NCBI GenBank assembly: GCA_958510825.1
Contig: OY294052.1
Span: 6,407,816-6,471,815 of the forward strand
Direction: 5' to 3'
From: Brachypterus glaber
Taxonomy: Eukaryota > Arthropoda > Insecta > Coleoptera > Kateretidae
DNA: 64,000 nt
A program made the translations under genes and the position numbers. A model generated the notes under the pieces. The model was not told the DNA's origin. It was given only the letters and a program-made list of their open reading frames with translations, and did not search any database. This document shows positions 54,214 through 64,000 of this stretch, piece by piece. The stretch's first letter is position 1. Every line of letters begins with the position of its first letter.

Positions 54214-54502
54214 TAAAACTACTAGGTTTTAATTTATTGGTTAATATTTTCAAATTACATGCTGAATTTCAGGAATACGTGTTTCAGGGTTAATTTATGA
54301 ACGCATCTGTCTGAAGAAATCGGTTCGTATTAATCATATTCTGTACTGCGAAATATGTAAGCGAACTAATCAGGATTTACTTATAACTAGGCAGTGGAGC
54401 TTTAACAACTATACGCTAAACGTATTATTAAATTTACTGTACCTAGTTAATAGGGCTAATTTAATAATAACACAGGCCCACAATAAATTAGTTCAATTAT
54501 GT

Positions 54503-55052
54503 CAAAGAACTTTTACCTCAAGAAGTAATTTCAGACCAATGTTTATGAAGGTATCATCTTTTTGTTTGTTTATTTACTAACAGAAACGCGATACAGCTTT
54601 GTGGGGTAAAATGTAGATTTCGCTAGTCGACTTTCAGGCTACCTAGTAGCGATGTTGGGCAGTTTCCACCTTATCATGAATTCAAATCATTATACTTAAA
54701 TTAAAAATGTAAAAAACTTTATTGTGTATACTATAATCATGTTTAATAATATAGTATATTTAAATCTATTAAAATTAAACTACTAGTTCATATAAAACTC
54801 ATACAGAACTAATGTTTCTTAAAATTTACAATAAAATATCCAAAGTATATGTTTACAATCGGCAACACTGTACCCCTGTCAGTCATTTTACGACATTAGA
54901 CTGTGAGTCTACACATTCTTTCTCTCTCTTTACGCGTACTAAGTGTAAACAATAGTCACTTCCCACCAGCCCCACACCGTAGTTGGTTGGTTGGTTCAAA
55001 CAAAGCATACGGTAGATTTCATCATGTTTCTTCTTGAGGTAAAAGTTCTTTG
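54503..55052 (-). mobile_element. hAT-type MITE, CAAAGAACTTTTACC family, copy 2
   Basis: Same termini as 36613-37161 in inverted orientation; perfect 8-bp TSD AATTATGT (54495-54502, 55053-55060). 550 bp, high identity with copy 1, non-coding. A GGTT repeat near 54983 is copy-specific. Confidence 0.95.
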
Positions 55053-55060
55053 AATTATGT

Positions 55061-56350
55061 ACTATTAACAGGCTTTATTTTTCTTACGTATTTTTGGGTG
55101 ATGAGCCCTCGCTAACCCTCGAAGTACCTCCCTTCTTATGTAAAGGTGGTTTTAGTCAGGTTTGGCTGAATTGTGGATACGTAAATAAAACAGTCTGGCT
55201 CTTTGGAAAGTATAATTGTAAATCCTAAAATACCATTTTTTGGGACGCCACTAGTTACAAAAACAAAGAAGTATTTTGATCCAAGTCCGGTCTAAATATC
55301 TTCTATTGTTCGCAAAAGTTATATTAAAAAATATAACTAGCCAACTCCATCTTACTAAAATTTCTACACTCTACATCATTTATTATTTGTAAGCAGTATT
55401 CCATTCTGTATTCTTACTTCTAGAATGTTTGTCACAACATAACATAATGTGTGACCCTGCACAAAGAAATCCCTGTTAGTGTGTCAAATTTACGTATTTC
55501 TTTTTTGCTGGAGTCTTATGTAAAAAAGTTTTTTACATAACAATCCGATTTTTTTTAGATTGAAACACTAACTGGGTTTCTTTGTGCAGGGTCACATATT
55601 ATGTTATATTGGGACAAACATATCGCACTTAGTTTTTGTAAAAGAACATTTAAAAAAATAAATTTCACTTGTTTCGTACTTTTGATAGTATTTTATTTTA
55701 TGTACCAATTATAATTCCAATAATGGCATTTTCCATAGGATAGTTTACCAGCTCAATCTAATATAATTTTCGGCCTACGCAAAACCGTCTCACTCTGTAG
55801 TGATGTTTGCAAAGACGTCAACTTATAAAAAAAATGTCTTTAAAATTTATAAAAAAATTGATTTTACATGTTCCACAGTTCCATGTTGAAATTTAACATC
55901 TCAAAATAAAAAAAACATAAATATTCACGATTCACTTAAAACTTTACTATTAAAGTAATATTTTTACAAAAAAACATAAAATAAAATAAATCAAGTCATG
56001 TGCATATCTACGATAGCAGGCTGATGCAGGAGTAAATCCGCCTAAGCGGCCACATCTGTCTCTTACAAAGAACACGCTGCGACCTTATTTTATATACAAA
56101 AAAAAGTTTCCGAAATTCAGAAAACAAATCCGGAGCGAAAGGGTTAAGGTAGCAAATCCATTACACACTTATCCATTTATAAAATATAAAGGAAAAGGTT
56201 CGTATTTTGCATTACCTTTTATTACTTGTCCATTGAACCCAATATCAATATTTGTTTATACTTACAACAACTTGTCAATAATAATATTGTTATTGCCTTG
56301 TCCTACCTGAAAATAGAAAAAAATATATTAATTAAAAAATTGCATTTCGT
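55061..56350. other. Non-coding gap with one small element
   Basis: No gene is supported. The hairpin element at 55451-55595 is listed separately. The rest is AT-rich. Confidence 0.45.
55451..55595. mobile_element. 145-bp MITE, GTGACCCTGCAC termini
   Basis: GTGACCCTGCACAAAGAAA and TTTCTTTGTGCAGGGTCAC are inverted ends. Flanks AACATAATGT and ATATTATGTT are themselves near-inverted, so the exact TSD is uncertain. Interior non-coding. Confidence 0.75.
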
Positions 56351-56597
56351 AATAGTTATTTGTGCTCCTAGTAGAGGTAAGTGAATTTTTCTGTGTAAGG
56401 TCGTATTTTGGGGACCGAAGCGGAGCTGAGGTCCATAAACACGACCGAAGAGAGAAAAAAACTTACCTACGAGTAGCGCATTACGTTTTTCTCACTAGCA
56501 AGGAGTTACAATCTTATTTTATTAATAATATTTCTGACATTTATGTGTGACAATTCAAGAAATCATTTTTTTATGGAATCACTCTATAAAATTAGAG
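56351..56597 (+). repeat. GC-centred foldback repeat, copy 2
   Basis: Matches 14272-14521 (CTCCTAGTAGAGGTAAGTGA, GGGACCGAAGCGGAGCTGAG, AACTTACCTACGAGTAGCGC). Non-coding. Confidence 0.75.
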
Positions 56598-56600
56598 TGT

Positions 56601-56758
56601 GGCGCACTCACCCCTAAAATTCAAGATGGAGGACACCCCTTACGCATATCACAAGGCGATAAACTAAAAGTGTTTCGTTACCATCCACTACTAATCTTTA
56701 AAATATCAGCCCGCGTGTATTTTTTGCAATTTAAAATCTATGGTTTGACTAATGAATT
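56601..56758 (+). mobile_element. Right half of the TTAGTCCAGTC element
   Basis: ACTCACCCCTAAAATTCAAG, GACACCCCTTACGCATATCA and TTTGACTAATGAATTA follow the right arm of 40061-40741. The left half is absent; it abuts the foldback repeat at 56351. Confidence 0.65.
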
Positions 56759-56969
56759 ATAGGGGAAAGAATTTTCTGTCCGTAGTATTATTAAATTTTA
56801 ATGCTTTTTGTAGAATTTAATCAGTGTTAACTTAATAACTCTTATATAAATATAAATAAACGAGACATGCGACAATTTATTCAATCCTGTTACAGTTTAT
56901 TATTAATTTCATGCAAATGGGAAAAGAAATTGCTAATTTATATGCATGGGTGACGTTAATTTTCCCTTA

Positions 56970-58377
56970 GTACCTAATCTAAATCCCACTTTTGCGTATA
57001 GTTTATCGCACCACTATCTTATATAATTGGTAAGGTTTGTCCGATCTTAAAAAAGGGAAATCCTGCAGTGATTAGTAACTATCGCCCTATTACAATACTT
57101 TCCAATTTCTCCAAAGTGTTTGAAATGATTATCTACAACTACATATACAAGTCTGTGAAGAACCTAATTTCTATAAACCAACACGGCTTTATGACAAAAC
57201 GGTCTACTGTCACTAATTTAACTGAATTTTCTAATTTTGTTGCTCACACTGTTGATAACAAGGGTCAAGCCGATGTAATCTATACTGATTTTATGAAGGC
57301 GTTCGACCGAATCGATCATTATATTATTATTAAAAAACTTAAACAGAGATATGGTTTTAGTAGCAGACTAGTTAAACTTTTTTTGTCATATTTGTTAGAT
57401 AGATATCTTTACGTCTTTTATAATGGATTTGGTTCTGATCTATTTCTAGCAATGTCAGGGGTACCTCAAGGTTCTAACCTTGGACCTTTGCTACTTTTAT
57501 TATTCATAGATGATCTGAGTGAGTTAATTGAATGCCTGAATTTATTTTTTGCTGACGATTTGAAACTATTCATGCAAATAATTTGCATCAATGACTGCAG
57601 AGGGTCTTGGATGCACTGCAACAATGGTGCGAATATAACTGTCTCAATTTAAATGTATCTAAATGTAAAATCATCTCCTTCACGCGTAAAAAAAACCCAA
57701 TACTTTATAATTACTCAATAAGTTCTTTCTCCTTGGAGAGAGTATATTCCATTAAAGATTTGGGTGTCACATTTTCTAGTGATTTTTTATTCAGAGAACA
57801 TTTAGATAGTATTGTATCAGCCTCATTAAAAATGTATGGTTTTATAATAAGAAATTGTAGTAAATTTACCAGTGTACTTGCTTTAAAGACCCTTTACAAC
57901 TCTTTTGTTCGCTCTAGACTGGAATATTGTTGTACCATTTGGAATCCGTTTTATGAAGTTCACAGACAACAGGTAGAGAAAGTGCAAAAAAAGTTTCTTA
58001 AGTGTTTATATTTTAAAGTATTTGGTATATATCCAGCCAGAGGTTATGATTATGACGTCCTACTGTCTCAATTTGAGTATCAATCCCTAGAACTTCGCAG
58101 AACAATAACCAGTATTAAAATGCTATGTTACGTATTGAATGGTAGAATGGACTCACCATTTATTTTATCAAAGCTAAATTTTTGCGTTCCAGCTAATTGT
58201 ACAAGAACTTCTACCACTTTTTATAATCAAGTTGCCAGAACGAATACTCTACGCACTGAACCAATTTTCAATATGATGTTTTGTTATAATAGATATTGTA
58301 AGAGTTGCGATATCCACTTTGATTCAGTGAGTAGAATAATTAATTGTATAGTTCTAGAGTATTGGCCAAAATGTTGA
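56970..58377 (+). pseudogene. Non-LTR retrotransposon reverse transcriptase, frameshifted
   Basis: Frame one (from about 57027) reads GKVCPILKKG then NYRPITILSNFSKVFE, QHGF (motif 2a region), YTDFMKAFDRIDH (motif A), SGVPQGSNLGPLLL (motif B) and FFADDLKLF (catalytic motif C, FADD). A one-base shift near 57600 moves the continuation to LDALQQWCEYNCLNLNVSKC, then IKDLGVTFSSDFLFREHLDS and LEYCCTIWNPFYEVHRQQVE, ending at TGA 58377. Upstream, PLSYI joins directly to GKV, suggesting an internal deletion, and FAYSLS is in another frame. FADD and the downstream tail suit a Jockey/CR1-like LINE. The endonuclease and ORF1 are missing (5' truncation). A second-frame start at 57607 is an artefact of the shift. 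Confidence 0.85.
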
Positions 58378-58574
58378 TTTTAATTTCTACCATTTCAGTG
58401 ATATATCGTATCTGTATTTGTTATATTGTTATAATATTAGATATTTTATTACATTGTTAATTAACTTTAAACCTTTATTTTGTAAACTTTAATTTTGTAA
58501 ATTTTCAAATAATATTGTCCTGTAATTGGTTTTTCTGTTGGGCAATAAAGATATTATTATTATTATTATTATAT
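58378..58574 (+). repeat. LINE 3' UTR and (ATT)n tail
   Basis: An AT-rich 3' region after the stop ends GGGCAATAAAGATATTATT and a run of seven to eight ATT units (58552-58574), the usual 3' terminus of this kind of insect LINE. Confidence 0.8.
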
Positions 58575-59363
58575 GGTGTGAAAAAAAAACACGATCGCAA
58601 ACTATACTCCGTCCAGCAAGATAGTAAGGGACGCGGCCCGTTTTACACCACAGAGCGCATAAATAGCATAATTATGCATAACTCGTAGTGTATCAAAAAT
58701 TTAACAGATGTCGGTACTGTTTTCCTGGAAGGGGCCTATCCCCATGTCGTCATGTAATGGTTGTTACGCGAGCCTCTGGATAGGCCTTAAGTTGTAATTG
58801 TAACCTAAAAATTTGACGTTTTCCTCGTGTTCAATATAATTTACGTTTGTACAATATGTAGAATATGCTAATTTAGTGTGAGTGTATGAAAAATAAACCA
58901 AAAAAGTACCTTTTTCAATACCATACAAAATAACATTAAGTATAAACATTTTTTTATGTAACTTTTTCTTCTTTTATTAGCTTTAACGACCGTCAAGCAT
59001 TGTAATAGACAAAATATTTTATATGTTAAAAGGTACGAGTTTTTAACCAATGAGGTAGCTTAAAAATCGCGGGAATTTTAAACTACTATCTTGCACAATT
59101 GGACGGACTATAGTTGCATACATATTGCCCTCTATCTCACGGTACGACGTAATTGAGAGTACCAGTGTCAGTGTCAGTAATAAATAAATCTATGTGCATG
59201 TATCTGCATTTTGTTTAAAAATACCAATATTGAATCAGATATTAAGTATATACTTATAATTATATACTTATTAAATAATAAGTATATAATTATGAAATAT
59301 AACATATTACGTCCCAGAAGGACATATTGTTATTATCCTATGCAATTGTACTTTAATTTTTGT
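58575..59363. other. Non-coding gap
   Basis: No gene. Near 59333-59362, TCCTATGCAATTGTACTTTAATTTTTGT-type sequence (in two pieces) is a fragment of the palindromic array at 46920. An AT palindrome lies at 59245-59295. Confidence 0.45.
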
Positions 59364-59367
59364 TTAA

Positions 59368-59883
59368 CCCTTTGTTGACGGACGGTACTCTGAAGTACCG
59401 GTTTTTTGTTAAATCATATAAATTCCCTATTACCTTGAAAGCTTCTTATGCCGACCGATACTCTCAAGTCCTCTTTGAATAGTTGATATAACCTATTCAC
59501 ATCAAGCGGGCAACACTATACAACACAATATCATGATTTTTATAGAGTGTGCAGTGACAGTTGGCGTTTTTATAGTGAGTAGGTTTGGTTTTTTTTGTAT
59601 TTTTTTTTTATTTACTTGTGTGAAGTTTTTGGTAAGTAACGCATTATTATTCACCTGTGGGGACGTTCATAAACCTACAAAAAGACTTGTTTTTTTTTGT
59701 AAGGGGATGGACCGACTGCTTTAATTTGCCTACTTTCTTCAACGTACTCACCTCAAAATTTTTTGGAAAGCTTTTCCAAAAAAATCACTAAAAATTAATG
59801 TATGCAAATTCACATACTCTAAACACTTGTAGCAAAAAAAAATGTGAAATAATCGTATTTTTGATAAGTCAGGCAACAAAGGG
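59368..59883. mobile_element. piggyBac-type MITE
   Basis: TTAA-CCCTTTGTTGACGGACGG ... CAACAAAGGG-TTAA, 516 bp. TTAA duplication and CCC..GGG ends are diagnostic of piggyBac. The left subterminal GGTACTCTGAAGTACC palindrome is echoed by CCGATACTCTCAAG near 59455. No transposase; the 63-codon frame inside is phenylalanine-rich chance sequence. Confidence 0.9.
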
Positions 59884-59887
59884 TTAA

Positions 59888-60367
59888 ATCACGCAAGGTT
59901 GTAATTTTTGAACTTCTCCCCTGTCCTGGAGACAAAAGCCACAAAATATCACTTTTACTCCGAATTAAATATACTACTTTTTTATCAAACGTGAAAGATA
60001 GATTAGTTAAATATAAAAATGTAATAATAATAATTTAATTGTCTTTTGTCTTTGCATTGTTTTTTCTTAGTGTAAGTGGAGCATAATATAATTTCTCCCA
60101 AATTTGGAAAAATGATTGAACAAATCACAATAGACCTGTCTCGTCATATTTGTAACTGGATATTTGGCTGTGCACGACTTTCGTATTAATACAATAACTC
60201 TGATGAATTTATAATTAGGCATGGCTTGTTCTACTTATTTTGTCTGCTCTAGATGCACAAGTGCACAAACAAATCACGACATTCAGATGTAATTTAAGAA
60301 TAGACTCGAAGAAAGAGATAAAGAATTCCTAATTCGTACTGTCTTTTTCTGTTTTTGTCTTTTTACG
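59888..60367. other. Non-coding gap
   Basis: AT-rich; nothing recognised. Confidence 0.4.
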
Positions 60368-60375
60368 GGTGATTG

Positions 60376-61185
60376 CATAGAAAAAATAAACAAATAGATT
60401 TATTTTTGACCGTCTGCGCATACTTCTGCGTCCCGACTAAATGCGTCCTCCATTTTGATTCCAATTGTCCAACATAAAATAAAAAAATATATATTTTATG
60501 TTGGTAACACTGTGTTGCGTTAGATAGGAATATTTTCTTTGTTAGAGATGTGTCTTTTCATTTCACTTCAGTAGTCAGTAAAAGTTTATTTTTGTCGTTG
60601 TTTTGTTGCAACAGTTTGTTATATATGTAAAAACTAAATCAATATGTTATACTACACAGATGTTTATTTATTTTTACCAGTAATTTAAATATAAAAATAT
60701 AATTCTTCGCACACACCTCTAACATATTCGTGCAACAGGTTAACATAACCTAATTTATGTATGTTTTCAGTTTGTTTTCGAGGTTTTTCTGTTATTGTTT
60801 CTACGCGTTTGGTGTTTTGTGCTAAAAGGGTGAACATTTTATTTTATTATAGAATAGCGTTTTTGAACTTTTAAAGTCTTTCTGTGTTTTTTGTATATTT
60901 TATAGTGATTTTTCAAAGAACTAGTAAAGTCTTTGCAATGACGTGTTTTATAAAAAGTTGTAGAAACATAAAACGACTGCTACCTGCAGACAGCAGTATC
61001 ATATTTTTATAAAAAACATTAAAAAGTAAGGTTATGTCGTTTATTTATTTACATTTTACCCACTAATTTAAATTTCCCGGCTGATTTCTGACGTAACTTC
61101 CGATCAAAATGGAGGACTCATATATAACCTTATATAACTCGTATATAACCTTGAGATGACAGCTCATCTATGTTCTTTGTCTATG
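60376..61185. mobile_element. hAT-type element, CATAGACAAA family, copy 2
   Basis: CATAGAAAAA at the left (slightly mutated) and TTTGTCTATG at the right; perfect 8-bp TSD GGTGATTG (60368-60375, 61186-61193). 810 bp, very similar to 34887-35720 and in the same orientation, with short deletions. Non-coding. Confidence 0.92.
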
Positions 61186-61193
61186 GGTGATTG

Positions 61194-63080
61194 ATAATGC
61201 TAATGAAAGTTTTAAAGAGTGTGAAACGATATTTTCACTTAATTTTAAAAAGTATTCTTTTGTTGGCCGCAGTATAACCTTTTTAATTAAAGTCATAGTC
61301 GTTTTTAAAATAGCAAACATTGTTGAATTTAGACTTTATACTTTGACGCACGCATCTGTGGCTACGAGAGTAGTTATTTATAATACAAGAGCGAAAAGTT
61401 AAGTTTTTCGATTGAGTGGTTTTTAGAAGCTGAGGGCCGTCCGATGGGGCTGGCCCGAGGGTAATAAACCTACGAAATCGAAATTTAACTTTTTGCCCGT
61501 GTATTATACAATATTTTTTATTCGATTGTTACTAATTATAATAAATTATTAAAATATACTTAATTTTAAATTGCAAAAAGTATTTCTTGTTACTGTCTTA
61601 TTACTTATCTAGTTATCCATGACAAATTAATATCCAATACAAATTAAAAAATATTCTATTCATACAATAAAGTTCACTAAAGTTTGCAATGGAAAAATAT
61701 TAAATCTATATGGAATAACTGTTTATACTTTAATAGTAATTATATTGTTTTTCATTTGTATTTTATTGCAATAATATAACTGAAAATGCTTTTGGTTCAT
61801 AAAACATAATCACTTTTCTTTTTAATTAGACAATACTTTCACATATTTCTATTGAATATATTTTTCATTATTTGCGGATTGCCATTACTGTCAATCTATT
61901 CAGTAAATAAACAATTACCATAAGAACAAAAAGTATTTTCCACATTTTACATAGACGAAAATTTGTATTATCTTTTTTCAATAGCATGCAATAATAATTA
62001 TATAATTTAATTATACAAGATCATCAAGATTCTTGATTCAAGGAATTATTATTTTAAATTACCCAGTCTTTGAAATGTTAAACTGTGGAAAGCGGTTGAA
62101 TAATTTTCGGGTGAACTATTGAAGAAAAAGCAAAAAAGCACTTACATTTGGCGTGTGTGAAATTTCTTCCATCTACCTACTCCTCTGGATCCATCGTGCC
62201 TGTTGCTGCATGGATGAGGGTAGGAATATGGAGAAAAAGAACTATCTCGCGGTATATTACATCAAAAGCGGTGTATCTGTTAAATGCGGTAACGTGCACG
62301 TTGAACCGGTGTACTATGTCGTTACGTACGGTACTTTAGTTCTTTAGCGTTCCACCTAATCTAGGTGGCAGCACCTTAAAGGAGGAAAACTCGCCCTTAA
62401 GGTTTGAGTACATAACAAAAACAGTACCTACAATTCTATTCTTATATGGCAGCATATCCACAGAAATCTAATTTACTTAGTAAACTGTCAAGTTTTTCTT
62501 GATTTAGGACAAGATGCTTGCGCTTATAGGCAATCAAACAGTGTTGAGCTACAATAATGTAAAATATAAAACCAAGTAAACTAAAGGTAAATGAAAATCA
62601 TATTTCCTGTTTGACATACATATATGATTTTGTAGCTTTTGTGTTTTGCGTTTCTCAAAAATTCTGGGAATAAGTAATAAAAAAAAATATTAAAGGAAGA
62701 AACTTTATCAATAGTTCATATAAAGTCACGACTTGAGGTCTAAGGTGTGATCCAATTAGACTGGAATCAATAATTTATTCCTAATTTTATCTCATTATCT
62801 CGTGACACATAAATAATAAGTAACACAAGAAGAATTTATAATTAATATAAAATGTGTCTTGCCGCACGATATATGGTTCGTCATGTTCCACATTAACTCA
62901 AAATGAAACAATTGTTTGCAAAAAACATGTCTGTCACCCTGACACCATAGTTTTTGTGACTAATATGTCAATTGAATGAGTAAATTACGACCTTTTTTGG
63001 ATGATGGTTTACATGTTGTTCATTATTATTCAATTTTAACACTAGATAATTAAGATTAAATCACGGTCGTTTCTATATGA
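61194..63080. other. Gap with a foldback and a GC-richer open frame
   Basis: 61382-61505 is a foldback (AATACAAGAGCGAAAAGTTAA / TTAACTTTTTGCCCGTGTATT in outline) with a GC-rich centre. 62148-62347 is less AT-rich and open in two frames; the second ends NYLAVYYIKSGVSVKCGN then VHVEPVYYVVTYGTLVL. I recognise neither product. The rest is AT-rich and empty. Confidence 0.35.
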
Positions 63081-63129
63081 GGCATTAAGGTGGACCTTAT
63101 ATTTTTTATTTTCTTAAAATTTTATTTAG

Positions 63130-63875
63130 AGTTTTGGCATCTTTTTAAGACCAAATTTAAAAAAATCTATCGATGCGTTTTTGAAAAAAACGATTTTCAT
63201 TTGTTTTAACAATAAGAATATGACATATTTAAAAAAATTAAAATTTTTTTTTAGATATTTAGATTTTACGTCAAAATGTGAGACAAAAAGTTTCTATGAA
63301 CGTTTGTGTTAAATGGCTTCTTAGGGGAGCTAGAGCACGTTTAAGGGGCATTTTTAGAATATTATTCACTTCATAACTCGGAAACGGTTTAAGTTATTAA
63401 CTTAAAATGTTTACTGTAGTATGCAACCAATAAACATTATCATTTTATGACATAAAAAAATTAAATGTTTAACCAGGGGCGAACAGTTTTACATATAAAT
63501 TATGAGGCACAGTATCTACGCCCCTGGTCAAAAACTTAATTTTAATAAAAGGTTAAACGTTTACATTTATTGGTTCTATAGTTCATATTCAGTAAAAATT
63601 TCATGTTAATAAGTTAAACCGTTTCTGATATATGAAGTGATAAATATTCTAAAAATGCCCTTTAAAAGTAGGCTAGCAGCTCCCTTAAAAAGCAATTTAG
63701 CTCAAACGTCTATAAAAACTTTTTTCTCACTTTTTGGCGTAAAATCTGAATATCTAAAATAATTTTTAAATATGTCATATTTTTTTTGTTAAAACAAATA
63801 AAAATCGTTTTTCTCAAAAACGCATCGATCGATTTTTTTATATTTGGTCTTAAAAAGATGAAAGTTGAGCTAAAA
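63130..63875. mobile_element. Long foldback element at the right of the window
   Basis: CATCTTTTTAAGACCAAAT / ATTTGGTCTTAAAAAGATG, ATCGATGCGTTTTTGA / TCAAAAACGCATCGAT and AGATATTTAGATTTTACG / GTAAAATCTGAATATCT make arms of about 250 bp or more; GACCAGGGGCG-type inverted words lie near the centre (63473, 63520). The layout resembles the CAGGGT group, but exact ends and TSD are not visible. Confidence 0.65.
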
Positions 63876-64000
63876 ATTGTTTCCAGACCGGTGTGTACTG
63901 CAGTTCAAAATATTTTATCCGGTCGTAATCAATAAGGTCAAATCGCTCTATTTACTACAGTACTATTTGTGACTTCTTGTTTGACATGTTATAAGTTAAT

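Noticed and set aside
54299..54330. CTGAAGAAATCGG resembling a hammerhead start
   Set aside because: No helix II closing strand with GAAA and no matching helix I follows.
57607..58377. Separate gene starting at an internal ATG
   Set aside because: It is the continuation of the same reverse transcriptase after a one-base frameshift.
1..64000. tRNA or rRNA genes
   Set aside because: No GGTTCGAATCC-like B box with a paired acceptor stem and no rRNA-like conserved block was found by eye; a tRNAscan-SE run would settle short cases.

Overview
The window reads as repeat-dominated, AT-rich nuclear DNA of an arthropod, most likely an insect with a large genome, perhaps a beetle. That assignment is an inference from base composition, from the families of transposable elements present and from the absence of bacterial gene organisation; no host gene identifies the species. 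I find no convincing intact host gene, tRNA or rRNA. Protein-coding traces are all mobile-element relics: a GIY-YIG endonuclease end of a Penelope-like element (about 13.2-13.5 kb, minus strand), the broken C-terminus of a non-LTR retrotransposon protein (28.9-29.3 kb, minus), a frameshifted non-LTR reverse transcriptase with an (ATT)n tail (57.0-58.6 kb, plus), and a weak coding relic inside a long-inverted-repeat element (50.1-50.4 kb).

Most of the rest is non-autonomous DNA transposons and foldback elements, often nested. Several can be bounded exactly by target-site duplications (TSDs): three hAT-type families with 8-bp TSDs (21.35, 34.9-36.0, 36.6, 54.5 and 60.4 kb), a piggyBac-type element with TTAA (59.4 kb), Harbinger-like elements with TTA (6.15, 17.7, 31.2 and 42.75 kb), many Tc1/mariner-like elements with TA (8.9, 20.4, 25.7, 28.0 and 38.5 kb), a six-copy multi-hairpin family flanked by AT (5.4, 12.0, 13.55, 27.0, 27.5 and 41.2 kb), and three Helitron/Helentron-like copies starting TC and ending CTAG or similar (24.0, 33.7 and 51.7 kb).

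The most interesting stretch is 12.6-18.1 kb. It holds a Penelope-like retroelement copy, a tandem array of a 336-bp unit (15.4-16.3 kb) that encodes a complete minimal hammerhead ribozyme on the minus strand in each of three units, and a second tandem array of a roughly 219-bp unit (17.0-18.1 kb) with a Penelope-like hairpin motif. The ribozyme array is flanked by a 12-bp direct repeat, its last unit is joined to an inverted fragment of itself, and a related unoccupied site is visible near 51.4 kb. This is the pattern expected of an animal retrozyme: a small non-coding, self-cleaving RNA retroelement probably mobilised by Penelope-like machinery.

Other structured regions are a 120-bp satellite array (22.3-23.5 kb), a 2.4-kb element containing six near-perfect 76-bp palindromes (46.5-49.0 kb), a 296-bp almost perfect palindrome (6.15-6.45 kb), and a 1.1-kb inverted-repeat element with an internal 0.4-kb tandem duplication (53.1-54.2 kb). 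The remaining gaps are AT-rich DNA with no supported gene.
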